Origin: Tieghemostelium lacteum
Taxonomy: Eukaryota; Evosea; Eumycetozoa; Dictyosteliales; Raperosteliaceae
Assembly (NCBI GenBank): GCA_001606155.1
Contig: LODT01000018.1
Span: forward strand, 61,780 to 125,779
Direction: 5' to 3'
Length of the DNA stretch: 64,000 nucleotides
Shown here: positions 1-10,125 of the stretch, piece after piece
How positions within the stretch are numbered: the stretch's first letter is position 1
Layout: the number at the start of each line of letters is the position of its first letter
The notes under the pieces: model-generated
The model's input: the letters and a program-made list of their open reading frames with translations, nothing else
What the model was told of the DNA's origin: nothing
Databases searched by the model: none
Made by a program: the position numbers and the translations under genes

Positions 1-1
1 T

Positions 2-1519
2 GAAACTAGAGAAATGTCCAGTGAAATGGCTGAAAGTCATGGTATTGCTGCAAGTGCCTCTATCAGTGGTGGTGCAATGTTTGTAAAAGCATCTTTAGAA
101 GCATCCTATTCTCAAAATGAATCAGTTGAAAAAGCTAAAAAACTAAAGTCAATGGAATCTGGAAAATTGATAAAAACTGAAATTAAATGTGTTAGTTCTA
201 AAGTACATTTCAATGAATATAAATTCAGTCAAGGATTTTTAAAAGATGTTTCCAAAGCTGTAAATGTCTCAACTATGGTTGATGTCATTAGAAAATATGG
301 AAGTTATTATTATAAATCAGCAACTCTTGGTGGTACTGTGGCTCAACTTACTGTTGTAAAGAGTAGCTCGATGAATGATATGGAGAGTATTGATGTAACT
401 AAACATGCTGAAATGTCTTTCCAAGCATCTCTAAGTGCTAGAGTATTTAGTGTTAGTGCTGGATATTCCAATTCCATAGATTCCAATGTTCAAGAATCTG
501 TACAAAATGATTATGTTGCTAATACTACTAGAACCACTGTTATAAGTAAAGGCGGTCCACCAGGTTCATTTAATCCAAGTAAAACAGGGTCTGGAGACTT
601 TGTTTATTGGGCACAATCTGTTGATCTTTTGCCAGTTCCAGTTGACTATCAATTAGGTTTAATAAGTCAGATTATTCCACCAAGTTGGACTGTTAAAAAT
701 TCTGATATCACAATACAAAAGCTTTGGGAACAAGCTGAGGATTTCATTCTAAACGAGCAGCTAAAAGCAATATACCCAGAGCCAGAGGATAGATACAACA
801 TTTCAAGAGGAAAAAGTTTAATTATAACCAATCTCAACAGTATTAATGAAAATGGTTCTGGTGAAATTAAACTAAAACTATCTAATATAGTTTCCGGTCA
901 GTTAACAGTACATATTGAAAGCGTAAATGTTACCAATGGAATATCAAAATATGAAGTACCATCATTTAATGAAATTCTATCAGTTGAATCAACAAACATG
1001 ATATCATTAACAACACTATTAATTATTGATTACTCATTCTCAAGAGTGTACCAATTTACTAAGTCCAATGATAATTTAGTTCCAATTTTCCAAGAAAACC
1101 ATATATCAATACATTTTAATTTGGTTGACCCTCTAAGTAGCAATGATCAAGTTATACAATTTGTAATTTATGGTTCTAAATCATCATACAAAACTACTTT
1201 AACAACAAGTCTATTCAATTCTAATATGGTAAAATTTTTATTGAATACAAATACCTATATTGGTACAATCAATTCCCTTTCAATTAAATTGTGGGACAAT
1301 AATAACCCTGCTACCAAAAATGATAAAATTAAAATAATTAGTATGTTTATCATTCAATCATGTCCATCAATGACCAAAGGAAAAGATTCATCTGGTTGTA
1401 CTCCTTCTACCCTCACCAATCAAAAAGCTGAATACAGTCATTATTATTTTGGTCCCAATAATGTTGAAATTAATTTAATATCCAGCCCACAGGTTTTGTT
1501 AAATATTATTAAAATTTAA
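2..1519 (+). CDS. MACPF-like secreted protein, 3' part (5' cut by window edge)
   Basis: The frame is open from base 2, so the ATG at 14 is internal and the gene starts left of the window. The visible 505 codons carry a MACPF/perforin-like core: a Gly/Ala/Ser-rich stretch near residue 15-45, a Cys-containing strand, the RKYGSYYYKSATLGG signature near residue 100 and a GGPPGSF motif near residue 185. The same order of motifs occurs in the two complete genes at 50524-54019 and 54215-58174, which add a signal peptide and N-terminal domains missing here. The C-terminal 250 residues are a family-specific domain ending with a Cys pair. By family knowledge MACPF proteins insert into membranes or mediate adhesion; the role here is not known. 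No transmembrane segment is seen in the visible part. Confidence 0.75.
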   Translation, partial: ETREMSSEMAESHGIAASASISGGAMFVKASLEASYSQNESVEKAKKLKSMESGKLIKTEIKCVSSKVHFNEYKFSQGFLKDVSKAVNVSTMVDVIRKYGSYYYKSATLGGTVAQLTVVKSSSMNDMESIDVTKHAEMSFQASLSARVFSVSAGYSNSIDSNVQESVQNDYVANTTRTTVISKGGPPGSFNPSKTGSGDFVYWAQSVDLLPVPVDYQLGLISQIIPPSWTVKNSDITIQKLWEQAEDFILNEQLKAIYPEPEDRYNISRGKSLIITNLNSINENGSGEIKLKLSNIVSGQLTVHIESVNVTNGISKYEVPSFNEILSVESTNMISLTTLLIIDYSFSRVYQFTKSNDNLVPIFQENHISIHFNLVDPLSSNDQVIQFVIYGSKSSYKTTLTTSLFNSNMVKFLLNTNTYIGTINSLSIKLWDNNNPATKNDKIKIISMFIIQSCPSMTKGKDSSGCTPSTLTNQKAEYSHYYFGPNNVEINLISSPQVLLNIIKI

Positions 1520-2578
1520 TCAAACTATAAAATAAAAAATTTGCATTGTATATCATGGTAAAGTGTAATCTCACGTCCAAATACACTATGAGTAAATTCA
1601 AAAAAAAACAAAATTTAACTGCCAAATGAAAAAAAATTGATTAAAATATTTATTTTTTTTTTACATTACTCATAGTTAGACATTGGAGAGAAAAAAGCAA
1701 ATAAATGATTATAGAAAACAGAAGTATGCTATAGATTACAGAAGCTGCATACTATTCAAATATACAGGTATTTGTGGAAATGTTGGTTCAAACTTAAGTT
1801 GTGCACATTGGAGAAAAACTAAAAAAATTAACAACCTAGGTTTTTAAGTGACTAAGTAAGAGTGTTTCAATACAGGTAAGAAATGCTCTTAGTTGATCAC
1901 TTTTAATATGAGGATTTGAAACGACACTACATAGTAAATAAATTATTTTGTTAATGAGACAGTCTTTTAATTTAAAGTGGTGTACCTACCCTATTTTATT
2001 TTTAATTCTATTTTTGGAGATTTAAAAGTGATTAATTCACGTGAGCCACCTCCCACTAATAATAATGATCAACTAAGAGGTAATTTGCAGTGGCTAGTTT
2101 TGTGATAGACATTTCACTGTTTACATGCTATTGCAAGTAACCAACTACAGAATCATCTGGTATAGATAAAATTGAAACTGAAACTTTTAAACTATATTGT
2201 TTTCAGTCACCGTGGACACCTTAAAGAAAAAATTGTTAAAAAGAGATTGTATCAAAGATGTAAGAGACATTAGAGAGAAAAAAGCAACTAAATTGATTAC
2301 GGAAAACATGATATAGATTACAATAGAAGAATACAACCTAAATTTTTAAGTGGCTAAGTAAGTAAGAGTTGAAAATTTTTATAAAAATAGATTTGTATTT
2401 ATATAAATAGCTTTTGAAAAGAATCTAAAAATAAAACAAAAGTACTACATCAAAAAAAATTGGTAAATTTGTAAAAATATATTAATAATATTAGAATATT
2501 AATAGATTAAAAAACTATTAAAAGTTTTTTTTTTTATTTATTTTAATAGAGAAAATTTTTTTTTTAATCAAATTTAAA
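1520..2578. other. Intergenic region with two diverged repeat copies
   Basis: No convincing gene. It holds two diverged direct repeat copies (about 1680-1870 and 2262-2370) sharing the words GAGAGAAAAAAGCAA, ATAGATTACA and TTTTTAAGTG.CTAAGTAAG, and a 14-bp inverted repeat (1886-1899 against 2066-2079). The last 150 bp is A/T homopolymer-rich promoter-type sequence in front of the gene at 2579. Confidence 0.5.
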
Positions 2579-3770
2579 ATGATTAATTGGTTATATTTAA
2601 TAAATATTTTATTATTTTTATTTGTTAAAATAATAAAATCAGATCCCAATTGTATAATAGGGGGTATAGAAGCTGATTCCTGTGTAAATTCAAGATATAT
2701 ATTCAATGGAAATAATTATGTTATTCAACAAAAAATTGATTTAATTAATGGGACTGTTTTGGAATTTGGTGAAAATACAACTGTATATTTTGAAAGATCA
2801 TCTTCTATCCATTTTTATTGCAATCCAGGTCTTGAATATCATTATAACATAGATTGTAAACAAATTATCATTAAAGGTAACGTCAGTACAAATGCTGCCT
2901 TTTTCACTGCTGATTTAAATTTAGTTAATTTATTAAATGAATATGACGAATCACCTAGTCTAATTTTTTTTGGTGAAATTACATCAACACAAACTGCTGA
3001 TTATTCTGATAATTCAACAACTCTGACTTGGCCATTATTCTATTTAAATATCACAACAAATGATCAATATAATTGCACTTATCTTTGTTCAAATAGGGCT
3101 AATAGTCTATTTAATATTGCAATAAAATGTAGTATGTATTTATAATTTATCTTTTGAAATGATATAATATACTAATTTAAACTAAAATTTAGGAAAACAA
3201 CCAATTTCAAGAGCCATTGATATAAATGTTACTCATTCTTATTGTCAAGATCAATATTTTGGTTTTAATGCTATTCAATATGAAGGAGTAATGACCTATT
3301 CTGTTCCTGTAGAATCATTCTATATAAAAAATTATTTAGTAGATCCACAACAAGGTCAAGGTCCATATATGATATCTGTTGGATTTTATCTAAGAATCTA
3401 TCCAGGTTTTGATTTCAAATATACTCTCAATGATTTTGGTTATATGATTTCTCAGAAAACATATAATGAGTAATTATAAACTTCAAATTATTTTAAAATT
3501 AATTCAAACTAATCTTTTATTCAATATAAATCTTACAGGAAATGTGGACCAATTTTTAATGTTACCTCATCTTACACAATTCTTACTCCTTATGGTGTTG
3601 TACCATTACCACCAACAAGTCCACCAAATACTGCCACTCCAACAAATACACCAAATTCACAAGAAACCAATAGTGAAGATGTTCAAGTTTCATCTTCAAT
3701 CAAATTTTCTTTAAATCTATCCATTCTAATCTATATCTTCATTGCTTATGTTCTAAATCATGATTTATAA
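2579..3770 (+). CDS. Secreted or membrane-anchored protein, 3 exons
   Basis: Exons 2579-3131, 3193-3469 and 3539-3770 join in frame to 353 residues; the introns (61 and 69 bp) are GT-AG. Residues 1-20 form a hydrophobic signal peptide. The mature part has spaced cysteines and several N-x-S/T sites, then a Pro/Thr/Asn-rich linker (PLPPTSPPNTATPTNT) and a hydrophobic C-terminal tail ending in NHDL, which fits a GPI-anchor signal or a single membrane segment. I do not recognise the family. A 5'-deleted copy lies at 6119-6632. It converges with the GTPase gene downstream, only about 100 bp apart. Confidence 0.75.
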
Positions 3771-3874
3771 ATCATTAATAAAAATTATTTGTTGAATTAT
3801 TATTTGTATTTTGATAATTTTACAACATGTTGGATGGAAAAATAATTTATTGATTAGTATCTTAATTATAATAA

Positions 3875-4647
3875 TTAACCACAACAAGATCTTGATTTTT
3901 GTTTTGAAGTCAAAAGTGAAGTATTTTCATCATATTTATCTAAAGTGCTATTATTTCTATCTGATTTCTTTACAATTAAACGTAAGATTTTATCAAAACT
4001 TGTATCTACATCAATAGAATCTTTTGCAGATACCTGTGCTGAGAATACAATATCATTCAATTGACAGAAACTGTTAATGTCACTGTCCTGAACTTTCTTT
4101 CTAATACCTCTATCTAATTTATTGCCTAGTAATGCTATTTTACCTCTATATGTAGTATCTCTCAAATGTTTAATAACATCAGTTAGATAGTTAAATGAAT
4201 CAACATCATTTACATCATAAACCAATACCAATAAATTCGTACCAATACAATACATTGGTAGTTGTGTTTTTATATCTAATTGTCCACAATCCCAAACCTA
4301 TTAATTTTATAATAACATTAGTACAATCTCTAATACACATATATAAAAAGTGTAAAATAAACCTACTTGTAATGTTATATTTTCTTGATTTATAATACAA
4401 ATTTTTGAAAGAAAATCAACACCAATGGTAGCTCTATAAGCCTCTCTATATTTATTATGAATATATCTAATGATTAAATTTGATTTTCCACATCTAAATT
4501 GGGAGTAGATTAATAGTCAATCAGTGTCACTTTAAATTTATATTTAATTGAGATTTCTACATGTTCTTACCCTGATTTCCCTATTAATGTTAATTTATAT
4601 ATTGGTGTAGTAGGTACTCCTTCATTGAATTCTTTAATTTTACTCAT
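3875..4647 (-). CDS. Rab-like small GTPase, 3 exons
   Basis: Exons (minus) 4571-4647, 4367-4493 and 3875-4297 join to 208 residues. All G motifs are visible: P-loop GKSGCGKS (residues 23-30), effector Thr48 in RATIGVDF, G3 as WDCGQ (Asp71, Gln74), G4 as GNKLD and G5 as SAK. The C-terminus ends SCCG, a cysteine pair suited to geranylgeranylation, so the protein is probably on endomembranes. The sequence is divergent, so I assign it to the Rab-like group only and not to a specific Rab. The 5' end and promoter of this gene are included in the duplicated segment found at 6643-6862. Confidence 0.85.
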
Positions 4648-4744
4648 TATTTCATTTACAAAAGAAAAAGAATGTTTTCATTTACAAAAGAAGAAAAAAT
4701 ATTGTTTTTTTTATTTCAATGCTAAAAAAATATTTAATTACGGA

Positions 4745-5660
4745 CCTACTCATAAATCTCTGAATGGTAACTACAAAAACTTGGTATATTTGTGATACCT
4801 CATTCTTCTAGAGACCACTCACCAGTTATAGAATACTACCTAGATATCAACCAAACAAAAGGCATGGAATTGTTCTCGATTGAGAAAATCTAGTAAACAA
4901 AAACCAGTTGTACAAACTAGTTTTTTTAGTATTCGATAAAATGCATATTACACCAGGTCTGACCACAATCATCTTTTATCATTGATAATATTACAATCAA
5001 ATTATAATAGTAATTTCACAAATCAATACCATTTTGATATTTAAATTGCAAATATCATTATCAGAACAATATATATATTAATAGTATGTATCTACAGTTG
5101 CTGATGATCAATTAAATTCTGAACCACATATCAGGCACACATCAATTTACAACCCCAATCACATTGAACATCAGTTTCAATCAGAATATCGTAAATCAAC
5201 AGTTCCACATGCATTAGATACATCTAAGATAAATACATTTGACCCAATGGTTATACCAAAGTTTGTTGGCATTGTGTTTTGCCTACCGATGGTGTTAGGA
5301 CATAAATGGAAAACATTAATTTTATCTAAAAGTATCAAGGATGTCCTGTCAATGTAAAACTTCTAGTTGATAAAGACTCTTCTGAAGCAATCCATATGCA
5401 TACCTTAACACTTCAATACCAAAGAATTACTGAGCAAAAATATAAAAGAATAACTGGTTGTTAATGTATTTACCCCAGGTCAGGATGTTTCACTCTACAT
5501 CATTTCAATAGGTCCACCAACACTTTAGAGATCTATGACTTTATCCAAAGACTCAAGGTATAGAAAATTTTAATTGAAGAGGTACAAAAATGGGCATGGA
5601 TAGAACACAAAATTGATCTCATTCGATGTTCAATGAGGAAATAAAAAACACTGTTATTAT
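4745..5660 (+). pseudogene. Degenerate coding remnant, several frameshifts and stops
   Basis: No intact ORF, but several long open stretches follow one another in different frames: about 4865-4975 (interrupted by stops), an 80-codon stretch 5090-5357, a 43-codon stretch from about 5328 to 5463 and a further stretch to about 5525. Base composition is less AT-rich than true intergenic DNA here. The second and third stretches (words NVKLLVDKDSSEA and VFTPGQDVSLYI) recall an arrestin-type beta-sandwich, but the match is weak and from memory of the family pattern only. Best read as a dead gene lying between the two copies of the local duplication. Confidence 0.4.
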
Positions 5661-6118
5661 TTTTATTTTTCTTTGAAATGAGGGATATTGTTTACCTTCT
5701 AAATATAATTTAAAAAGCAGTACACCAACATCACTTTCAATATAATTTCCCCTAAATTCGGGTATTTAAAATAAAATTTTACATATTTGGCAAATTTTGT
5801 TAGTTAGTTGTACAACTTTTTCATCAAATCTTTTCAAGCCTGGTTACAATTCTCACTTATTGGATAAACATCAATATCTGCTAGAATTTAGTATTTTTTA
5901 ATGTCTATATTTGTATCATAGTATCTATGGTTGCATATTGAGAAAAATAGTTTATTTTATTTTTATAAAAGAAAACAATTATTTTTAAATTTTATCAGAA
6001 ACTATTTTTAAAGTATCTAAAAATAAACTCAAAGTAATTTATTAATATAAATTTGTAAAATAAATTATTAATACTTTTTATTTTTTTTTAATAAATTTTT
6101 TGGTTAGTGTAATATAAA
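5661..6118. other. Intergenic, AT-rich; 3' part is a copied promoter
   Basis: No gene. From about 6005 the sequence resembles the promoter and start-codon region of the gene at 2579 (shared words TCTAAAAATAAA and AATTTGTAAAAT in the same order before ATGATTA), so this is the left end of the duplicated segment. Confidence 0.5.
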
Positions 6119-6632
6119 ATGATTACTCTGGTTTTGTGGCTATTATAGATGAAGGGATAACGAACTATTCTGTTCCTATAGAATCATTCTATATAAAAAA
6201 TTATTTAGTAGATCCACAACAAGGTCAAGGTCCATATATGATATCTGGTGGATTTTATCTAAGAATCTATCCAGGTTTTGATTTCAATTATACTCTCAAT
6301 GATTTTGGTTATATGATTTCTCAGCAAACATATAATGAGTAAGTATTAACTTCAAATTATTTAAAATTAATTCAAACTAATCTTTTGTTCAATATAAATC
6401 TTACAGGAAATGTGGAAGACATATTAAAGTTACCTCATCTTACACAATTCTTACCCCTTATGGTGTTGTACCATTACCACCAACAAGTCCACCAAATACT
6501 GCCACTCCAACAAATACACCAAATTCACAAGAAACCAATAGTGAAGATGTTAATGTTTCATCTTCAATCAAATTTTCTTTAAAAATTTCCATTCTAATCT
6601 ATATCTTCATTGCTTATGTTCTAAATCATTAA
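6119..6632 (+). pseudogene. Truncated duplicate of the secreted-protein gene at 2579-3770
   Basis: Bases 6125-6632 closely match 3255-3770, including the second intron (donor at 6341, acceptor before 6408) and the Pro/Thr linker. The start codon context ATGATTA at 6119 is kept, but about 670 bp of coding sequence after it is missing, and the ATG is out of frame with the remainder (TAG after nine codons). The remaining 3' frame is still open to its stop at 6630-6632, with substitutions relative to the parent. This suggests a fairly young 5'-internal deletion and loss of function, although a downstream start cannot be excluded. Confidence 0.7.
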
Positions 6633-6642
6633 TAAAAATTAT

Positions 6643-6862
6643 TTTATCTAATGATTAAATTTGATTTCCACATCTAAATTGGGAGTGGATATATAAATGT
6701 CATTTAAACAATCGTCACTTTAAATTTAGATTATATTTATTGAGATTTCTACATGTTCTTACCCTATTAATGTTATTTTATATTGGTGTAGTAGGTAATC
6801 CTTAGTCATTGGATTCTTTAATTTTAATCATTATTTCATTTACAAAAGAAAAAGAATGTTTT
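6643..6862 (-). pseudogene. Remnant of the Rab-like gene 5' end (duplicate of 4463-4680)
   Basis: Sequence matching the start of exon 2, intron 1, exon 1 and the upstream region of the GTPase at 3875-4647, with deletions and substitutions; everything downstream (most of exon 2 and exon 3) is missing. It directly follows the copied secreted-protein tail, so both genes were duplicated as one segment and then lost their middle parts. No coding potential is left. Confidence 0.6.
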
Positions 6863-6946
6863 CAAAACATAATATTTAAAATTAAATTAAAAAATTTTTT
6901 TTATAATAAAAAAATTAACGAACGAAAAACAAACTAAAAGATAAAG

Positions 6947-8203
6947 ATGGATAATAATGAAGAGATAATTGATGAGGAATCCTATCTTGACCCAAACGAA
7001 ACACAGGGCGAATATATAATTGATAATAAACAACAGAATATTCCAGATGACGAAGACGAAGATGAAGATATAGAAATGGGCGAAGGTGACGAAGAAATGC
7101 AAGATGAAGAAGAGGAAGATGATTTTGTAGATGAATCCATTCAAGGATTTTTTGAACATACAGATGCCATTTATTGTACCAGAGCACATAAAATTAGACC
7201 AGAATTAGCAATTACAGGTGGCGGGGATGATTTAGCCTATCTATGGAACACAATAACCGGTGACAGAATATACCAATTAAAAGGACATTCGGATTCCATT
7301 TCATCAGTGGAATTTAATTTTAATGGAACATTGGTGGCAACTGGTGGTATGGATGGTGTTATTAAGATTTGGGATGTTGCAACTGGTGAGTTAAAGAATA
7401 CATTAGAAGGACCTTCAGAGTCAATTGAATGGATGCAATGGCATCCTGAAGGTAACTTTATATTAGCTGGTTCAAGTGATAGTTGTGCATTCATGTGGTC
7501 AACTTTAAAAAGTAATTTTGTATCATCATTTATTGCACATCGTGGTTCAGTGACTTGTGGTGGTTTCACTTGTGATGGTAAACAGGTTATAACCGCCTCT
7601 GAAGATGGTACTATGAGAATATGGAATCCAAAAGATGCCACAACAATATTTAATTTTCAAAATTATGGGTTTCATGAGAGTCTCATTTCATGTCTATCCG
7701 TTCAGAAAAATACCAATTTGGTATTGACAGCTGGTGATGATACCTTTGCATGTCTGTCTAATATTAAAAGTGGTAAAGTTATTAATAGACTGAAAGGACA
7801 TACAACCTCAATTTCAGCAGTTTCATTTTCCAATTCCAATGTAAACTTTTGTGTTACTGGTGGTATGGATGGCAGTTGTAAGGTATGGGATATAGCTACA
7901 CAACAAGAAAGAGTTTCGTTTAAACACAAGAATACCATTACAAAGATTCTATGTCATCCTGTAGATCCAATTGTATTTACTTCCAGTGTTGATAAAACTA
8001 TTCAAATGTGGGATGAGAGAAATGGTCAATTAATTAAACCATTATTAGGTCATCAAGATGGTATTTTAGATTTTGATTTAACTATTGATAATAGAATTAT
8101 AACTGCTTCTGATGATAAAGTTTCTTTAGTATTTTCTTTGAAACCTAATCCAACAACAAATTCTAATAATACTACCACTACTACTACTACAACTTTTAAT
8201 TAA
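6947..8203 (+). CDS. AAMP/Sqt1-type WD40 protein
   Basis: Single-exon 418-residue protein. Residues 1-60 are strongly acidic (Asp/Glu runs), then FVDESIQGFFEHTD leads into seven or eight WD40 repeats (about 65-405), with clear units such as GGMDGVIKIWD and ASEDGTMRIWN, and a short Thr-rich tail. The acidic leader plus this repeat arrangement is that of angio-associated migratory cell protein (AAMP); the yeast relative Sqt1 is a dedicated chaperone of ribosomal protein uL16 in 60S assembly. That role is inferred from the family. The start has a purine-rich context and no upstream ATG in frame. Its promoter abuts the duplicated segment. Confidence 0.85.
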   Translation: MDNNEEIIDEESYLDPNETQGEYIIDNKQQNIPDDEDEDEDIEMGEGDEEMQDEEEEDDFVDESIQGFFEHTDAIYCTRAHKIRPELAITGGGDDLAYLWNTITGDRIYQLKGHSDSISSVEFNFNGTLVATGGMDGVIKIWDVATGELKNTLEGPSESIEWMQWHPEGNFILAGSSDSCAFMWSTLKSNFVSSFIAHRGSVTCGGFTCDGKQVITASEDGTMRIWNPKDATTIFNFQNYGFHESLISCLSVQKNTNLVLTAGDDTFACLSNIKSGKVINRLKGHTTSISAVSFSNSNVNFCVTGGMDGSCKVWDIATQQERVSFKHKNTITKILCHPVDPIVFTSSVDKTIQMWDERNGQLIKPLLGHQDGILDFDLTIDNRIITASDDKVSLVFSLKPNPTTNSNNTTTTTTTTFN

Positions 8204-8456
8204 TATAATAAATAATTACACTATATTAAAAAGAAATTAACAACTCTTATCTAATTATAATTTTATATTTCGAGATTATAAGATTATTGTTTATAAATAA
8301 TCTGATAAATTGTGTGTTTTATTATTATACCTATATATATATATTAAATTGTTGTTGTTGAAAAATCTACATTATTGTACTAAAATTTATAAATTTATAT
8401 TGACTAATGACTATATCGTATATAAATCGATTATATAGTTTGTTATTTGATGTATT
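8204..8456. other. Convergent intergenic spacer
   Basis: AT-rich spacer between the 3' ends of the AAMP-like and NDUFB10-like genes. Nothing beyond oligo-A/T and a short TA repeat near 8335 is seen. Confidence 0.5.
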
Positions 8457-8869
8457 TTAAAATCTTTTTAATTCATTTTCAGCAACTAAATTCATATATT
8501 CAAAAACCATCTCTCTACAAGATTTCATATAGTTTTGTCTCTGTTTAAAATAACATTCAGACTAAATGTAATTAATTTATAGAAATTATTTAGAATGGTA
8601 AGTATTAAGAACTAGAAAAAACAAATATATTTAGAATAGATTAACCAGTTTTCACCAAAATGTGGGGTGCATGGTTTGAGGTGGTAAAGATGACCTACAA
8701 TAATATCCCTATATAATCTAATTTCATTTAAATTTTTATCGGCGTCTTTAACAAATTCGTATTTTCTTAAAATTCTCTCCCTTTGTAACTTATCGGCATC
8801 CAAATTTACCAAATTTGGATTGATACTTTTCTTATCCAAGGTGACGGTTGGAATAGTGTTTTTCTCCAT
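8457..8869 (-). CDS. NDUFB10/PDSW-like complex I subunit, 2 exons
   Basis: Exons (minus) 8699-8869 and 8457-8561 join in phase 0 to 91 residues (donor GTAGGT, acceptor ATTTAG; intron 137 bp). The C-terminal half has CYFKQRQNYMKSC, a Cys-x11-Cys unit followed by REMVFEYMN, which fits the conserved core of NDUFB10 (PDSW) of mitochondrial NADH dehydrogenase, as in the short plant proteins. The preceding helix is rich in Arg, Glu and Lys as in that family. Reading straight through the intron would give a different tail that lacks the second cysteine motif. A possible 5'-UTR intron lies at about 8895-8950. Assignment rests on a short motif. Confidence 0.6.
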
Positions 8870-9259
8870 TTTTTGCCTATTGTGAAACTAAAACTGAAAA
8901 AAAATAAAAAAAACACAAAATTGTAACTTTTTTTTTTCTAGAGTTTTACCTGAATTTCCATTATAAATTTCAAAAATCTCCTCAAAATTCCAATCCCTTA
9001 ATCTAAATCTAAAATCAGTTTAATTTAAAGATTAAAAATACACATAATTTAATACCGTTATAATTAATATTATTTATTATTTATTTTTTGTAAATCATAT
9101 TTATATTGAAAAAAAGTTTAAGTTCATTTTTTATTCAGTTCACATTGTTTGTATTGTTAATTATTTAACACCATACTCATATATATAAATACATAAAATA
9201 ATTTACATACATACAAAACACTCTTATATATATATATAAATAAATTTTCACTTCTAAAA
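8870..9259. promoter_or_regulatory. Divergent intergenic region (shared promoter)
   Basis: 390 bp between two divergently transcribed genes, so it must hold both promoters. It contains oligo-T/A runs and TA-rich stretches near 9180-9240, typical of dictyostelid promoters. No specific factor site is identified. Confidence 0.4.
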
Positions 9260-9700
9260 ATGAACCAACCATTAGATACTTTTCAATTAGAGATTGAAGA
9301 TGCAATATCTGATGTATCTTATGGTGTTGATAAAATTAATATATTAACTAATCACCCAGAGACACGTTTACAAAAATGTATTGTAATTTTAGAAATACAA
9401 ACAAAAGAGAACGTATTATTGTATATAAGGATGTCTTTACATGAAGGTTTTAACGTAGGTATTGTGTGTGCTTAGAACTATGCCATAAATACATAAAGTT
9501 ACTAATATTTATATATTATATAGGTTATAGAATATAAACCATTAACAGATACAAAGTTTACCATTTCTAATGAAGACACTAGGTCTTTTGATACATTAGC
9601 AAATCTATTATTGAATTTGAGCAGTTCATTTCAGCAACTATTTCATCAACAATTGTTTCAGAGATTATCTGCAATTCAAACTAGAGTACCATCATCTTAA
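9260..9700 (+). CDS. GSKIP-domain protein, 2 exons
   Basis: Exons 9260-9454 and 9524-9700 (intron GTAGGT...TATATAG, phase 0) give 123 residues, close to the size of free-standing GSKIP proteins. The N-terminal half has the pattern L-E-I-E-D-A-I-S-D-V with a following Cys-containing strand, and the C-terminal helix reads FDTLANLLLNLSSSFQQLF then QRLSAIQTR, matching the GSKIP consensus of a 'TLxxLLxxLSxxF...LxxRLxAL' helix. GSKIP binds GSK3 and protein kinase A regulatory subunits in animals; a link to GSK3 (GskA) signalling here is inference only. Confidence 0.7.
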
Positions 9701-9890
9701 TTTATTAATACTGGTTGTATATTTTTTCCCTGTAAAACAATTTAAAAAAATAAAATTTATAACACTAGATTTCGGGTCACCTAAACCTCATTGATGGTAT
9801 CCGAAAAAAAGTAGCACTTTTCAGATTTTTTTTTTTTTAGAGAATTTTTATTTTTTAACACTGTATCATTAACAATCTTTATATAAAAAG
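9701..9890. other. Spacer with a small hairpin and oligo-T run
   Basis: Between about 9768 and 9806 the sequence TTTCGG...CCGAAA can fold into a 6-bp stem, with inner ACC/GGT pairing, and is followed at 9826 by a run of 13 T. This could be a transcription end or a small RNA, but no promoter element was recognised. Confidence 0.25.
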
Positions 9891-10125
9891 ATGAACAATA
9901 CCATCCCAACTAGACGTATGTAATACTATTAAAATTTAATTCAATTAATAGTAAAAAAATAAAAATAATAAAAAACCAACACCAAACCAATGAAATAATA
10001 ATAAATATAACACAGGTATTGTTAGCACCAACTTTAGTCAAAATCAACCAATTGTAAATTCTCCTTTGTCAAGAAGAAGATACACAGCAACTGAAACATT
10101 TGTTCCAAATCATAACATTATTTAA
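9891..10125 (+). CDS. Small spliced ORF, 44 residues, hypothetical
   Basis: ATG at 9891; exon 9891-9915, donor GTATGT, acceptor ACACAG, exon 10016-10125. The join is in frame and gives 44 residues, ending RRRYTATETFVPNHNII. Good donor and acceptor signals and open frame after the splice support a real small gene, but it is short and unrecognised, so chance is possible. Confidence 0.35.

Noticed and set aside
6887-7189. Minus-strand ORFs opposite the AAMP-like gene
   Set aside because: They are the antisense of the acidic Asp/Glu codons; no start context or family match.
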